DNA of 6,021 nucleotides, from contig JANWKK010000142.1 of NCBI GenBank assembly GCA_025451425.1, positions 1 to 6,021 on the forward strand, given 5' to 3'. This DNA is from Gemmatimonadaceae bacterium (GTDB lineage Bacteria > Gemmatimonadota > Gemmatimonadetes > Gemmatimonadales > Gemmatimonadaceae). The notes under the pieces were generated by a model. It was not told the origin of the DNA and ran no database searches. It saw only the letters and a list, made by a program, of their open reading frames with translations. Positions 1-6,021 of this stretch are shown piece by piece (position 1 is the first letter of the stretch; each line of letters starts with the position of its first letter). The position numbers were made by a program, and so were the translations under genes.

Positions 1-1047
1 GCGATCAGCGTCGCGCGAACCGGCGGTAGTGGTACCGTGTTAGGCGCGGACAATATCACGAGCGAAGGAATTGCGCTCGTCAATCCCGAGGCGTTCGAAG
101 TGTATTTTCGTGGACGCCAGCTCGTTGAGCAGCGCAAAGAAGGTATGCACGAAGCGTTGCATTGCTTCGAGGAGGCGGCCCGTCTGGCGCCCGATTTCTC
201 ACCGTCGTATGCGGGTATAGCATACGCTCTCGTCGAGTACGGCATCTATCACGCGCTGCGGCCGCGCGAGGCCTTCCCACGGGCACGCGAAGCCGCCGAG
301 CGTGCGCTCGCGCTGGATCCACACGATGCCCTTGCGCTCATAATGCAGGCGCATGTGGCGCTCTGGTACGAGTGGAACTTTCAGCGCGCCGAGACGATCG
401 CGCGCCACGCACTCGATCTGGCTCCGGGGTTCTATCTTGCTCATCACTGTCTCGGTCTCGTGCTCGCGGCGCAGGGACGGTTCGAGGAAGCCATCGCGGC
501 GATGGAGCAAGCGCGCTCGCTCGATCCCCTCTCCGAGTATGCAACGTACGATCTGGCGTGGATCCTCATCCTCGCTGGCCAGTGGGAACAAGCAGTGCGC
601 GCGCTCGAGCCAGCTGTGGCGAGACATCCGCATGCCAGCGAGCTGCATCGGGCCTTCGGCTTCTGCCTGCTCTACACGGGACGCGCGCAGGAGGCGCGAA
701 CGGAATTCGCACGGGTTCTCGAGCTCAACGCGGGAGATCGCTGGGCGACGCCGAACCTCGTTCAACCGCTCGTCGCATTGGGCGAAGTGTCCGAAGCTCG
801 ACTGCTGCTGACAAACATCGAGCAGCGCGCCGCGCACGAGCCAATACCAACGGTCGGCATCGCGATCGCTCACCACTGTCTCGGAAACAACGACCTCGCG
901 ATCACCTGGTTGGAGCGCGCCATCGAGGCACGCGACTACTGGCTCGTTATGCTGCGCTTCGATCCCTCGATGGCGGGACTGCGCAGCGATGCACGATTCG
1001 AGTCGCTGATGCGTCGCGTCCGGGACGAAGCCGCAGACGCCTCGTGA
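1..1047 (+). CDS. TPR-repeat protein, C-terminal part (TolB-like/kinase-associated TPR regulator), 5' end outside window
   Basis: The frame is open from base 1, so the gene very probably begins upstream; 348 residues are visible. A GTG at 37 could serve as a start but has no convincing Shine-Dalgarno sequence. The opening NPEAFEVYFRGRQLVEQR matches the linker that, in many soil bacteria, joins a TolB-like/adenylate-cyclase-type or Ser/Thr-kinase N-terminal half to a TPR tail. About seven helical TPR units follow, recognisable by repeated A-x-x-x-x-x-x-A-L-x-L-x-P patterns such as AAERALALDPHDA, ARHALDLAPGF and MEQARSLDPLSEY. The end, SDARFESLMRRVRDEA, is the usual closing motif of these proteins (compare SDPRFQxLLRRxG). 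TPRs bind other proteins, so a signalling or regulatory role is likely, but the effector domain is not visible. No signal peptide or membrane segment lies in the visible part. Its TGA overlaps the GTG of the next gene. TPR identity is firm; the full-length class is inferred. Confidence 0.87.
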   Translation, partial: AISVARTGGSGTVLGADNITSEGIALVNPEAFEVYFRGRQLVEQRKEGMHEALHCFEEAARLAPDFSPSYAGIAYALVEYGIYHALRPREAFPRAREAAERALALDPHDALALIMQAHVALWYEWNFQRAETIARHALDLAPGFYLAHHCLGLVLAAQGRFEEAIAAMEQARSLDPLSEYATYDLAWILILAGQWEQAVRALEPAVARHPHASELHRAFGFCLLYTGRAQEARTEFARVLELNAGDRWATPNLVQPLVALGEVSEARLLLTNIEQRAAHEPIPTVGIAIAHHCLGNNDLAITWLERAIEARDYWLVMLRFDPSMAGLRSDARFESLMRRVRDEAADAS

Positions 1048-2126
1048 GGTACCTCGCCGCCGCGCTGATCCTTGTCGCGGCGACCGGCTGCCTTCGATTG
1101 ACGGGTCCAGCCTCGGCGCTGCGCCCGATCCCGCGCGATTCGACGCCGACCTGGCGCTCATGCGCCACCCTCGCGCCGTGTGAATCGACGGTGCAATTCA
1201 CATATCTCGGCGTCGGCGGCTTTCTCATTCGCGCGGGTGGCGAGGCGGTGATGACCGCGCCGTCATTCACGCATCCCGCATTGATGGCGGTCGCCACGCC
1301 GCTCTGGCCGATTCATTCAGATACCGCCGCTGTCGATCGCGAGCTTCGGCGATACCTCGGCACGGCGCTGACGCCACTCGTCGGCGTGCACGCGATCCTC
1401 GTGGGTCATTCCCACTACGATCATCTGATGGACGTTCCGGTCATCGCTCGGCGGTATCTGCCGGCAGCGACGATCTATGGCACGCTGACGACGAAACGCA
1501 TTCTCATGGGCGACGCGTGGTTGCGTACGCGCTCGACTCGCATCGACTCGCTCTTCCCATCGGACAGCGTTGTCGCGAGCGCTTGGCATGTGGGGCGCTG
1601 GATCTACTCGCCAAGCCGGCGAATGCGATTCATGGCGGTGCAATCGAGCCACGCGCCGAATTGGTGGTTCATCACCATGGCTCGTTGTCACGCGAAACAA
1701 GATCGAACGTCATTGCCACGAACCGGGTGGGGCTGGTGTTTGGGTGAGCCCGTCTCGTACGTCATCGATCTGCTCGACGAGAGTGGGAAACCCGCGTTTC
1801 GCATCTTCTATCAGGACGCGGCGACGCAGCCCCTCGACGTCGTTCTACCGCCATTCACGGGCGCCGACCGACGTCCGGTGGACGTGGCGATCGTGTGCGC
1901 CGGCAACTTCAAGAAGGTTCCAGACTATCCAACCCTCCTGCTTGCTGCGCTGCGTCCGCGCTATGTCATCCTCGGTCACTGGGAGGACTTCTTCCACGAC
2001 CAGGGTGACGTTCCTTCACCGGTGCGACTCACGGATACGAAGGAGCTTGCGGAGCGACTCGACCTGTTAGGCGCTCAGCGCTGGATCACACTCGTACCCG
2101 GCGGTCAGGTCATCGCCGAGTACTAG
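1044..2126 (+). CDS. MBL-fold metal-dependent hydrolase, predicted lipoprotein
   Basis: A 360-residue protein starting at GTG 1044, chosen because it is followed at once by a short basic and then hydrophobic signal (MRYLAAALILVAATGC) ending in a lipobox-like ATG-C with Cys16. The -3 residue is Ala, not the usual Leu, so lipidation is likely but not certain. The metallo-beta-lactamase fold shows as a strand-rich start (YLGVGGFLIRAGGEAVMTAP, about 54-73), the metal motif H122-x-H124-x-D126-H127 (GHSHYDHLMD), a further His in SSHAPN (H203), an Asp in FYQDA (D258) and a final His in LGHWEDFF (H312). Together these could hold a two-metal centre. Cys pairs C40/C46 and C215/C232 would fit disulfides in an exported protein. 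The open frame extends far upstream over the TPR gene, but that part is Arg/Ser/Ala-rich shadow. The GTGA overlap with the TPR gene and the lack of a clear own ribosome site suggest translational coupling. The substrate cannot be told; the fold includes lactonases, phosphodiesterases and N-acyl lipid hydrolases. Confidence 0.88.
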   Translation: MRYLAAALILVAATGCLRLTGPASALRPIPRDSTPTWRSCATLAPCESTVQFTYLGVGGFLIRAGGEAVMTAPSFTHPALMAVATPLWPIHSDTAAVDRELRRYLGTALTPLVGVHAILVGHSHYDHLMDVPVIARRYLPAATIYGTLTTKRILMGDAWLRTRSTRIDSLFPSDSVVASAWHVGRWIYSPSRRMRFMAVQSSHAPNWWFITMARCHAKQDRTSLPRTGWGWCLGEPVSYVIDLLDESGKPAFRIFYQDAATQPLDVVLPPFTGADRRPVDVAIVCAGNFKKVPDYPTLLLAALRPRYVILGHWEDFFHDQGDVPSPVRLTDTKELAERLDLLGAQRWITLVPGGQVIAEY

Positions 2127-2150
2127 CTTCGAGATAGCTCACAAAGTCAA

Positions 2151-2222
2151 TCACGGATTACGCGAATGGCGCGAATCGGTCGTACCGCGACGACCAACTC
2201 GCGCCATTCGCGCAATTCGTGA
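2151..2222. repeat. Large imperfect palindrome with nested hairpin between convergent genes (REP-like element / possible bidirectional terminator)
   Basis: Arms at 2151-2174 and 2199-2222 are 24 bases each and complementary except at two positions (one G-T wobble and one A-C mismatch in the + strand sense). The 24-base centre holds a second perfect stem, GGTCGT (2178-2183) with ACGACC (2190-2195), around a 6-base loop. The arm contains GCGAAT twice, three bases apart. The element lies 24 bases after the MBL gene stop and 30 bases from the stop of the convergent phosphoesterase gene, where it could stop transcription from both sides. There is no long T-run, only TTCTCTCTCTCC after the right arm, so a classical intrinsic terminator is not assured. 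Its form also fits repeated intergenic palindromes of the REP type. No second copy is present in this window. Confidence 0.75.
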
Positions 2223-2252
2223 CTTCTCTCTCTCCTGACCCTGAGGCTCCGC

Positions 2253-3695
2253 TCAGCGGTCCTCGCCCTCGAACGCGAACGCCGCGCGCATGTCATTCGC
2301 CCGCGCATCGCGGGTGGACAGCGGACGCAGCCCGTAGCGCTGCTCGATGAGCGCGAGAATTGACGTCGTATCGTAGTAATGATGATCGATATAGCCGCGA
2401 CGTGCGAAGGGTGAGATCACCAGCGTCGGCACACGCGAGCCCGGGCCCCAGCGATCGACCACCGGCGGCGCGACGTGATCCCAGAATCCGCCGTGCTCGT
2501 CGTAGGTGATGATAATCGCCGTGTTCTTCCAATACTTGCTCGAGCGAATGAGCTGAATCAATTCTTCCGTGTGGTTCTCGCCCGTGAGGACGTCGGTGTA
2601 TCCTGGATGCTCGTTGTCGATGCCGATCGGCTTGATGAACGAAACGGCCGGCAACGTGTGCGACTTCACCGCCGCAACGAAATCCGTCTCGTCTTTCAGG
2701 TGCTGCGCTTTGGCTTTCGTGCCGTCGGCGTAGTTCGCGAAGTAGATGAACGGTTGATGGTGGAACTGAAACAGTGGATCCGGATTTCCCGCGAGCGCGG
2801 CAGCAAACCCACCCGAGTACCACGCCCACGAGATGCGCTGCTCGGAGAGGCGGTCGCCGATCGTCGGCATCGTCTGGTTAGGCACCAACTGGTTCGCGGG
2901 CGTCGTCGTCGGATGCGGTTGGTTGACGCTGTACGACGTGTTGACGTCGTAGCCATCGGGCGTGACGAAGCCGTCCTGGACGAGATTGCCCGACGCGTCC
3001 AGCTGCGCGACGGCACTCGACGGTGCATTCGGGAACCGCGGCGACGTAGCAGCAATGAGCCAGATGTGATTGAGGAACGATCCGCCAAACGCGGCGTGGA
3101 AGAAGTTGTCGCAGAGGGTGTAACGGGCGGCTTCGGCAGCCAGCGGAAGATTGGCTGTGGTGTAGTGGCCCATCACGAGGCCCTTTGCATCACTCACCAA
3201 CGCGAACTTATCCATCTTGCCACCGTCGATCTGCATCTGCTCCTGGTAGTAGCGATGCACGAGATCAGGAATATCCTTGTCGACCGCGACGAACTGCTCG
3301 ATGCTGAACGGCGCGTTAGGCAGGTTCGATGGGAACGCGCCTCCGGGCGGTGTCGGCAGCGTCGCGAAGGGATTACCCGCGGCGTCGACCTGCGTGATGT
3401 GTCCCTCCGCGTTCGATAATCCGTTCGCGCCCGGGAATTGGCCGTACAGGTTGTCGAAGCTGTGGTTCTCGAGATAGATGATGACGAAGTGCTTGATCCG
3501 CTGGAGTCCGTCGCCATCGGCCTCATCCTCGGGATCGCGGTCGCGCGACGCGAGCGCGTCGGCGGCCGTCTTCGATGTCGCGAATGCCGGATCGATTGGC
3601 TGCGTGACCTTTTCGGCGCCGCAGCCGGCGAGTACTGCGATTACAGCAGAGAGGGACAGCGTCAGGGCGAGGGAGCGGGAACCCGTCGTTGTCAT
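2253..3695 (-). CDS. Phosphoesterase-family lipoprotein (acid phosphatase / phospholipase C-like, PF04185 type)
   Basis: A 480-residue protein whose start at 3695 is set by GGAGG four bases upstream and by an immediate lipoprotein signal peptide: MTTTGSRS, a hydrophobic stretch, then the lipobox LAGC with Cys25. An acidic linker follows ([12 protein letters not shown], 51-62). Family motifs are all present: [19 protein letters not shown] (67-85) with E76, N77 and D81; [14 protein letters not shown] (197-210) with S206, N209 and H210 in the region of the nucleophile; [22 protein letters not shown] (396-411) with D399, E400 and H401; and [21 protein letters not shown] (422-442). These place it with secreted enzymes that hydrolyse phosphate mono- or diesters, such as AcpA-type acid phosphatases and PlcC-type phospholipases. 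It probably sits on the cell envelope facing outward and could scavenge phosphate from organic esters. The exact substrate is not decided by sequence. Length is normal for the family and no damage is seen. It is transcribed alone, convergent with the MBL gene and divergent from the chloroperoxidase. Confidence 0.93.
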   Translation of the reverse strand: MTTTGSRSLALTLSLSAVIAVLAGCGAEKVTQPIDPAFATSKTAADALASRDRDPEDEADGDGLQRIKHFVIIYLENHSFDNLYGQFPGANGLSNAEGHITQVDAAGNPFATLPTPPGGAFPSNLPNAPFSIEQFVAVDKDIPDLVHRYYQEQMQIDGGKMDKFALVSDAKGLVMGHYTTANLPLAAEAARYTLCDNFFHAAFGGSFLNHIWLIAATSPRFPNAPSSAVAQLDASGNLVQDGFVTPDGYDVNTSYSVNQPHPTTTPANQLVPNQTMPTIGDRLSEQRISWAWYSGGFAAALAGNPDPLFQFHHQPFIYFANYADGTKAKAQHLKDETDFVAAVKSHTLPAVSFIKPIGIDNEHPGYTDVLTGENHTEELIQLIRSSKYWKNTAIIITYDEHGGFWDHVAPPVVDRWGPGSRVPTLVISPFARRGYIDHHYYDTTSILALIEQRYGLRPLSTRDARANDMRAAFAFEGEDR

Positions 3696-3699
3696 GCGA

Positions 3700-3704
3700 C
3701 CTCC
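3700..3704 (-). promoter_or_regulatory. Shine-Dalgarno site of the phosphoesterase gene
   Basis: On the minus strand GGAGG lies four bases before the ATG at 3695. It settles the start there against an upstream in-frame ATG at 3758, which would place 21 non-signal residues before the lipoprotein signal peptide. Confidence 0.7.
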
Positions 3705-3751
3705 AGTCAGGAGAAGGGGAAGCCCCACGTTGCGCGTAGTCGGTGAGCGCC

Positions 3752-3780
3752 CTATCACCTCGGAGCCACAGTCGTGTCAC
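3752..3780 (-). promoter_or_regulatory. Weak sigma70-like promoter candidate for the phosphoesterase gene
   Basis: On the minus strand GTGACA (3775-3780; five of six match TTGACA) is followed after 17 bases by TGATAG (3752-3757), which matches the -10 consensus poorly. It lies about 57 bases upstream of the ATG, a reasonable distance. The -10 weakness makes this only a candidate. Confidence 0.22.
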
Positions 3781-4018
3781 GAATCCGTTGTCAGACGTGG
3801 CGACGGTCCGGGCCCAGCGTTGCCGAGCTCGTGCACCTAACGATGCCGTGTCTCTCGGCCGTGTGGAGAGGAAAGGTGGAGCGCCTCCTTGGACTCGCGC
3901 TCGTGACCGCCCCGTGCTGAATCCTTACGTTGGACCAACAGCCAATGGCGTGGTCGCGCGACTCGACCAACTTGATCGTTCCTCGCCGAACACGATTCGT
4001 CGCGGACCACGCAGACGC

Positions 4019-4024
4019 GGAGAG
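4019..4024 (+). promoter_or_regulatory. Shine-Dalgarno site of the chloroperoxidase gene
   Basis: GGAGAG ends four bases before the ATG at 4029. It supports this start over in-frame upstream options such as the TTG at 3930, whose extra 33 residues are not part of the enzyme family. Confidence 0.6.
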
Positions 4025-4028
4025 AGAA

Positions 4029-4916
4029 ATGCCATCGATCACGACCCGAGACGGCGCGCAGATCTTCTACAAGGATTGGGGATCTGGACAACCGGTTGTC
4101 TTCAGTCACGGCTGGCCGCTGAACGCCGATGCCTGGGACGCCCAGCTCTTTTTCCTCGCGTCGAATGGCTTCCGGGCGATCGCCCATGATCGCCGCGGGC
4201 ACGGACGCTCGACACAAACGTGGTCCGGCAACGACATGGACACGTATGCGGATGATCTCGCCGCGCTCGTCGAGACGCTCGACCTAACGAGCGTGATTCA
4301 TGTCGGCCACTCGACAGGCGGCGGTGAAGTCGCGCGTTATATCGGGCGGCACGGAACGACGCGCGTTGCGAAGGCTGTGCTGGTCGGTGCCGTCACGCCA
4401 GGCCTCCTGAAAACGCCAAAGAATCCCGATGGCGTGCCGCTTCAGGCATTCGATCAAATCCGCACCGGTGTGCTAGCGAACGCGTCACAGTACTGGGAGG
4501 ACCTGAGCCAGCCGTTTTACGGCGCGAACCGGCCCGGCGCGAAAGTGCCGCAGGGCGTTCATGATGCCTTCTGGCTCCTCGGGATGCAGTGCGGGCTGGC
4601 CGCCGCATACGAGTGTATCAAGGCCTTCTCGGAGACCGACTTCACAGACGATCTCACGAAGTTCGATATCCCGACGTTAATCATTCACGGCGACGACGAT
4701 CAGATCGTTCCGATCAGCGTTGCGGGCGAGCGGGCTTCCAAGATGATCAAGAATGCTGCATATAAAGTGTACAAGGGAGCGCCGCATGGCCTAATGACGA
4801 CGCATCTCGAGCAATTCAACGCCGATCTGCTCGACTTTGCGCGTCAGAAGCAGGGCTCCGCGCCCGCCCGGCGAGGCACCGCCGAGCCGTCGTCACGCGC
4901 TGCGAGCTCGACCTAG
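4029..4916 (+). CDS. Non-heme chloroperoxidase-like alpha/beta hydrolase (cofactor-free haloperoxidase family)
   Basis: A 295-residue protein of the cofactor-free haloperoxidase/esterase branch of the alpha/beta hydrolases. It starts in family style ([18 protein letters not shown]), has the oxyanion-region motif [12 protein letters not shown] (25-36), HDRRGHGRS (53-61), and the nucleophile elbow GHSTGGGE with Ser95. The acid is Asp224 in HGDDDQIVP and the base is His253 in GAPHG. The spacing of the triad (129 and 29 residues) agrees with characterised bacterial chloroperoxidases. Such enzymes form peracids from short carboxylic acids and hydrogen peroxide, which can halogenate in vitro; in the cell many probably act as esterases or lactonases. 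No signal peptide is seen, so it is likely cytoplasmic. The body ends near LLDFARQ; a further 20 or so residues rich in Ala, Arg and Ser form an unusual disordered tail, taking it above the usual 275 or so residues. Two stop codons in tandem (TAG TGA) end it. It heads the right-hand cluster. Confidence 0.93.
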   Translation: MPSITTRDGAQIFYKDWGSGQPVVFSHGWPLNADAWDAQLFFLASNGFRAIAHDRRGHGRSTQTWSGNDMDTYADDLAALVETLDLTSVIHVGHSTGGGEVARYIGRHGTTRVAKAVLVGAVTPGLLKTPKNPDGVPLQAFDQIRTGVLANASQYWEDLSQPFYGANRPGAKVPQGVHDAFWLLGMQCGLAAAYECIKAFSETDFTDDLTKFDIPTLIIHGDDDQIVPISVAGERASKMIKNAAYKVYKGAPHGLMTTHLEQFNADLLDFARQKQGSAPARRGTAEPSSRAASST

Positions 4917-4936
4917 TGAGTTGCTGCTCAACTACC

Positions 4937-4941
4937 GGAGG
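4937..4941 (+). promoter_or_regulatory. Strong Shine-Dalgarno site ahead of the 23-codon small ORF
   Basis: GGAGG lies six bases before the ATG at 4948, in the short gap after the chloroperoxidase. It is ideally placed for that ATG and too far (74 bases) to serve the ATG at 5016 directly. It is the clearest ribosome site in the right-hand cluster. Confidence 0.6.
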
Positions 4942-4947
4942 CATCCC

Positions 4948-5019
4948 ATGGTGAACGACACCCTTTCCGGGATGTATCATCGCAGCAAGTGGTCCCTCGC
5001 GCCGGCGCGCGCCGGATGA
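4948..5019 (+). CDS. Small ORF of 23 residues, possible leader peptide coupled to the next gene
   Basis: ATG 4948 follows a near-perfect ribosome site and reads 23 residues (begins MVNDTLSGMYHRSKW, ends APARAG) to TGA at 5017-5019. That stop overlaps the ATG of the following 99-residue gene in an ATGA junction, a classic translational-coupling arrangement. The peptide is not hydrophobic and resembles nothing I know. It could be a true small protein, a leader that delivers ribosomes to the next start, or the remains of a longer N-terminus of the next protein lost by a frameshift. Support comes from the ribosome site and the overlap; coding in itself cannot be judged at this length. Confidence 0.45.
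   Translation: MVNDTLSGMYHRSKWSLAPARAG
5002..5015. repeat. Perfect 14-base GC palindrome abutting a start codon
   Basis: CCGGCGCGCGCCGG is its own reverse complement and ends at the base before the ATG at 5016. In RNA it could fold only weakly on itself as a hairpin because there is no loop spacer, but it could pair between molecules or be a protein site. It also encodes the APARAG end of the small ORF. Short GC palindromes are common in such DNA, so a function is only a possibility. Confidence 0.4.
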
Positions 5020-5315
5020 GCAACGAACGTCGTGATGTCGCGAGAGAGGTAGTCGAACGCCTGCGCACCCGCGGAATCCACCTGACGGGCCACGAAACGG
5101 ATGATCAGTTGATACGCCTACTCGAAGCTGTCGAGCGCTTCGAGGCCATTGTCGAGAACCGCGGCGGTGATCTCATGGTCGACGAGCCAGTCGGCGACCG
5201 GCCGCCGCGCGAACCCGACGATCAACGTTTCGTCCTTCCGCAACGACACAAAACCGAATCCGTCGACACTTTTCTCACTCGAATCGTCCTCGCGACTGAA
5301 CGGGCGGCCGAGTAA
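5016..5315 (+). CDS. Conserved-looking 99-residue protein of unknown function
   Basis: I do not recognise a named family. The start at ATG 5016 is chosen because it overlaps the stop of the preceding small ORF (ATGA) and opens with MSNERRDVAREVVERLRTRGI; a GTG at 4989 would add nine residues. Residues 4-48 look like two charged amphipathic helices (REVVERLRTRG and DDQLIRLLEAVERFEAIVE). They are followed by a Gly/Asp/Pro-rich turn, GGDLMVDEPVGDRPPREPDD (50-69), a FVLPQRH segment and a C-terminal helix (ESVDTFLTRIVLATERAAE). It is acidic overall, soluble, and has no signal or membrane segment. The DLMVDEP and PDDxxFVLPxR blocks have the look of conserved motifs. It sits between two alpha/beta hydrolases, with 27 bases to the next ATG, so it is probably co-expressed with them. 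It could be a small partner or regulator of one of them, but this is only suggested by position. Confidence 0.75.
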   Translation: MSNERRDVAREVVERLRTRGIHLTGHETDDQLIRLLEAVERFEAIVENRGGDLMVDEPVGDRPPREPDDQRFVLPQRHKTESVDTFLTRIVLATERAAE

Positions 5316-5342
5316 AACCGAGCACCACCGAGCTGACATTCA

Positions 5343-6021
5343 ATGACGGTAACCACCCACACTCCGGCCGCCGGCGTCGCAACGATTACCGATCACGAAG
5401 CGCAACAGGTGGAGCGCGCCAACAAAACGGGACTTCAGTCAGTCGTCTTCGTTCACGGACTCTGGCTGCTGCCAAGCAGCTGGGATCGATGGGCGGCAGC
5501 ATTCGAGGAAGCCGGTTACACGGCGTTGACTCCCGGTTGGCCGGACGATCCGGAGACCGTTGCCGAAGCGAATGCGACGCCCGAGGTCCTGGCGCACAAG
5601 TCGGTTGGCCAGGTCGCCGATCACTTCGCGACGATCATTCGCGAGCTGCAGAAAAAGCCCGCCCTGATCGGACATTCCTTCGGCGGTCTGCTGGCTCAGA
5701 TTCTCGCGGGCCGCGGTCTATCGTTGGCAACGGTGGCGATCGACCCCGCGCCATTCCGCGGCGTGTTGCCGCTGCCGATCTCTTCGCTCCGATCGGCGTG
5801 GCCGGTGCTTGGTAATCCCGCCAATCGGAATCGCGCGATCCCACTCACTTTCGATCAGTTCCGTTTTGCGTTTGCTAATGCCGTGAGCGAGCACGAAGCG
5901 AAGCATCTTTACGACACCTTCGCCGTGCCAGCGTCCGGCGTTCCCCTCTTCCAGGCGGCAGCGGCCAACCTCAATCCGTGGACCGAGGTGAAGGTGGACA
6001 CGAAGAACCCGGAACGCGGAC
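5343..6021 (+). CDS. Alpha/beta hydrolase, N-terminal 226 residues, truncated by right edge
   Basis: From ATG 5343, the first start after an in-frame TGA at 5334-5336, the frame stays open to the window end. The ribosome site is weak (a GAG about ten bases upstream). The protein shows VVFVHGLWLLPSSWDRWAAA (34-53) with the HG oxyanion motif, GYTALTPGWPDD (58-69), and the nucleophile elbow IGHSFGGLLAQ with Ser112, followed by AIDPAPFRGV. The visible end, FQAAAANLNPWTEVKVDTKN, leads towards the part where the acid and His of the triad should lie, outside the window. The 30 or so residues before the first strand are an extension of no clear role. It is a distinct branch from the chloroperoxidase upstream (different elbow and cap), so it is not a tandem duplicate. 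Probable role: cytoplasmic esterase or hydrolase of unknown substrate, last visible member of the cluster. Confidence 0.87.
   Translation, partial: MTVTTHTPAAGVATITDHEAQQVERANKTGLQSVVFVHGLWLLPSSWDRWAAAFEEAGYTALTPGWPDDPETVAEANATPEVLAHKSVGQVADHFATIIRELQKKPALIGHSFGGLLAQILAGRGLSLATVAIDPAPFRGVLPLPISSLRSAWPVLGNPANRNRAIPLTFDQFRFAFANAVSEHEAKHLYDTFAVPASGVPLFQAAAANLNPWTEVKVDTKNPERG

Larger units (their letters stand above)
3696..4028. promoter_or_regulatory. Divergent intergenic region between phosphoesterase and chloroperoxidase genes
   Basis: These 333 bases have no convincing gene, although several arginine-rich shadow frames cross them. The region must hold the promoters for both directions. For the minus strand there is a GTGACA box (3775-3780) 17 bases from a poor TGATAG (3752-3757). 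For the plus strand I see no convincing -35/-10 pair; TTGATC near 3972 has no good partner. An 11-base inverted repeat, GTTGG-A-CCAAC (3929-3939), lies 89 bases before the chloroperoxidase ATG and could be an operator half-site pair, but such short repeats arise by chance. Confidence 0.45.

Noticed and set aside
162..1043. Upstream in-frame extension of the MBL gene, giving a 654-residue frame
   Set aside because: This part is an Arg/Ser/Ala-rich shadow of the TPR gene in another frame; the real start is the GTG at 1044, next to a lipoprotein signal peptide.
199..1161. Long antisense frame opposite the TPR gene
   Set aside because: Typical GC-rich mirror frame with high Arg content and no recognisable domain, opposite a clear TPR protein.
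2475..3419. 314-residue + strand frame opposite the phosphoesterase gene
   Set aside because: It is Arg/Val-rich with no motif and lies wholly over a gene with all its family motifs on the other strand.
3696..3758. Longer N-terminus of the phosphoesterase starting at 3758
   Set aside because: It would place 21 residues before the signal peptide, while GGAGG lies right before the ATG at 3695.
3743..4189. Possible + strand gene of 148 residues spanning the divergent region
   Set aside because: It runs into the chloroperoxidase gene in a different frame, is Arg/Pro-rich, lacks a ribosome site and has no domain.
4917..4940. AGTTG/CAACT hairpin (4919-4933) after the chloroperoxidase as a terminator
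   Set aside because: Only five pairs, no T-run, and it lies directly before the ribosome site of the next ORF, so termination there is unlikely.
1..6021. tRNA, rRNA, CRISPR, insertion sequence, toxin-antitoxin or defence genes
   Set aside because: No repeat-spacer pattern, transposase motif, tRNA-like cloverleaf or defence-type domain was found on either strand.

Overview
This 6 kb stretch is GC-rich (about 60-65% by eye), gene-dense bacterial chromosome. Gene content and style suggest a soil- or sediment-type bacterium, possibly of the Gemmatimonadota or Acidobacteriota. The pointers are a TPR-rich signalling protein of the TolB-like kind, exported metal-dependent hydrolases carried as lipoproteins, and a cofactor-free haloperoxidase. 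The taxonomy is inference from protein style and not proven. No RNA gene, insertion sequence, CRISPR array, integrase or phage gene was seen.

Left part (1-2126, + strand): the C-terminal part of a TPR-repeat protein, cut by the left edge, overlaps through a GTGA stop/start junction with a metallo-beta-lactamase-fold hydrolase that carries a lipoprotein signal. The two look translationally coupled. A large imperfect palindrome (2151-2222) then fills the space between this unit and a convergent gene.

Middle (2253-3695, - strand): a lipoprotein of the phosphoesterase family that includes acid phosphatases and phospholipases C (Pfam PF04185 type), with its key motifs intact. A 333-base divergent region (3696-4028) separates it from the right-hand unit and should hold the promoters for both directions.

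Right part (4029-6021, + strand): a compact co-directional cluster. It holds a complete non-heme chloroperoxidase-like alpha/beta hydrolase, a 23-codon small ORF with a strong Shine-Dalgarno sequence, a 99-residue conserved-looking protein of unknown function whose ATG overlaps the small ORF's stop (ATGA), and a second, different alpha/beta hydrolase that runs off the right edge. Spacings of 31, -4 and 27 bases suggest one operon. The mostly ordinary hydrolase content suggests degradative or detoxifying metabolism. The least explained items are the coupled small ORF with its GC palindrome, the 99-residue protein, and the palindrome at 2151-2222.
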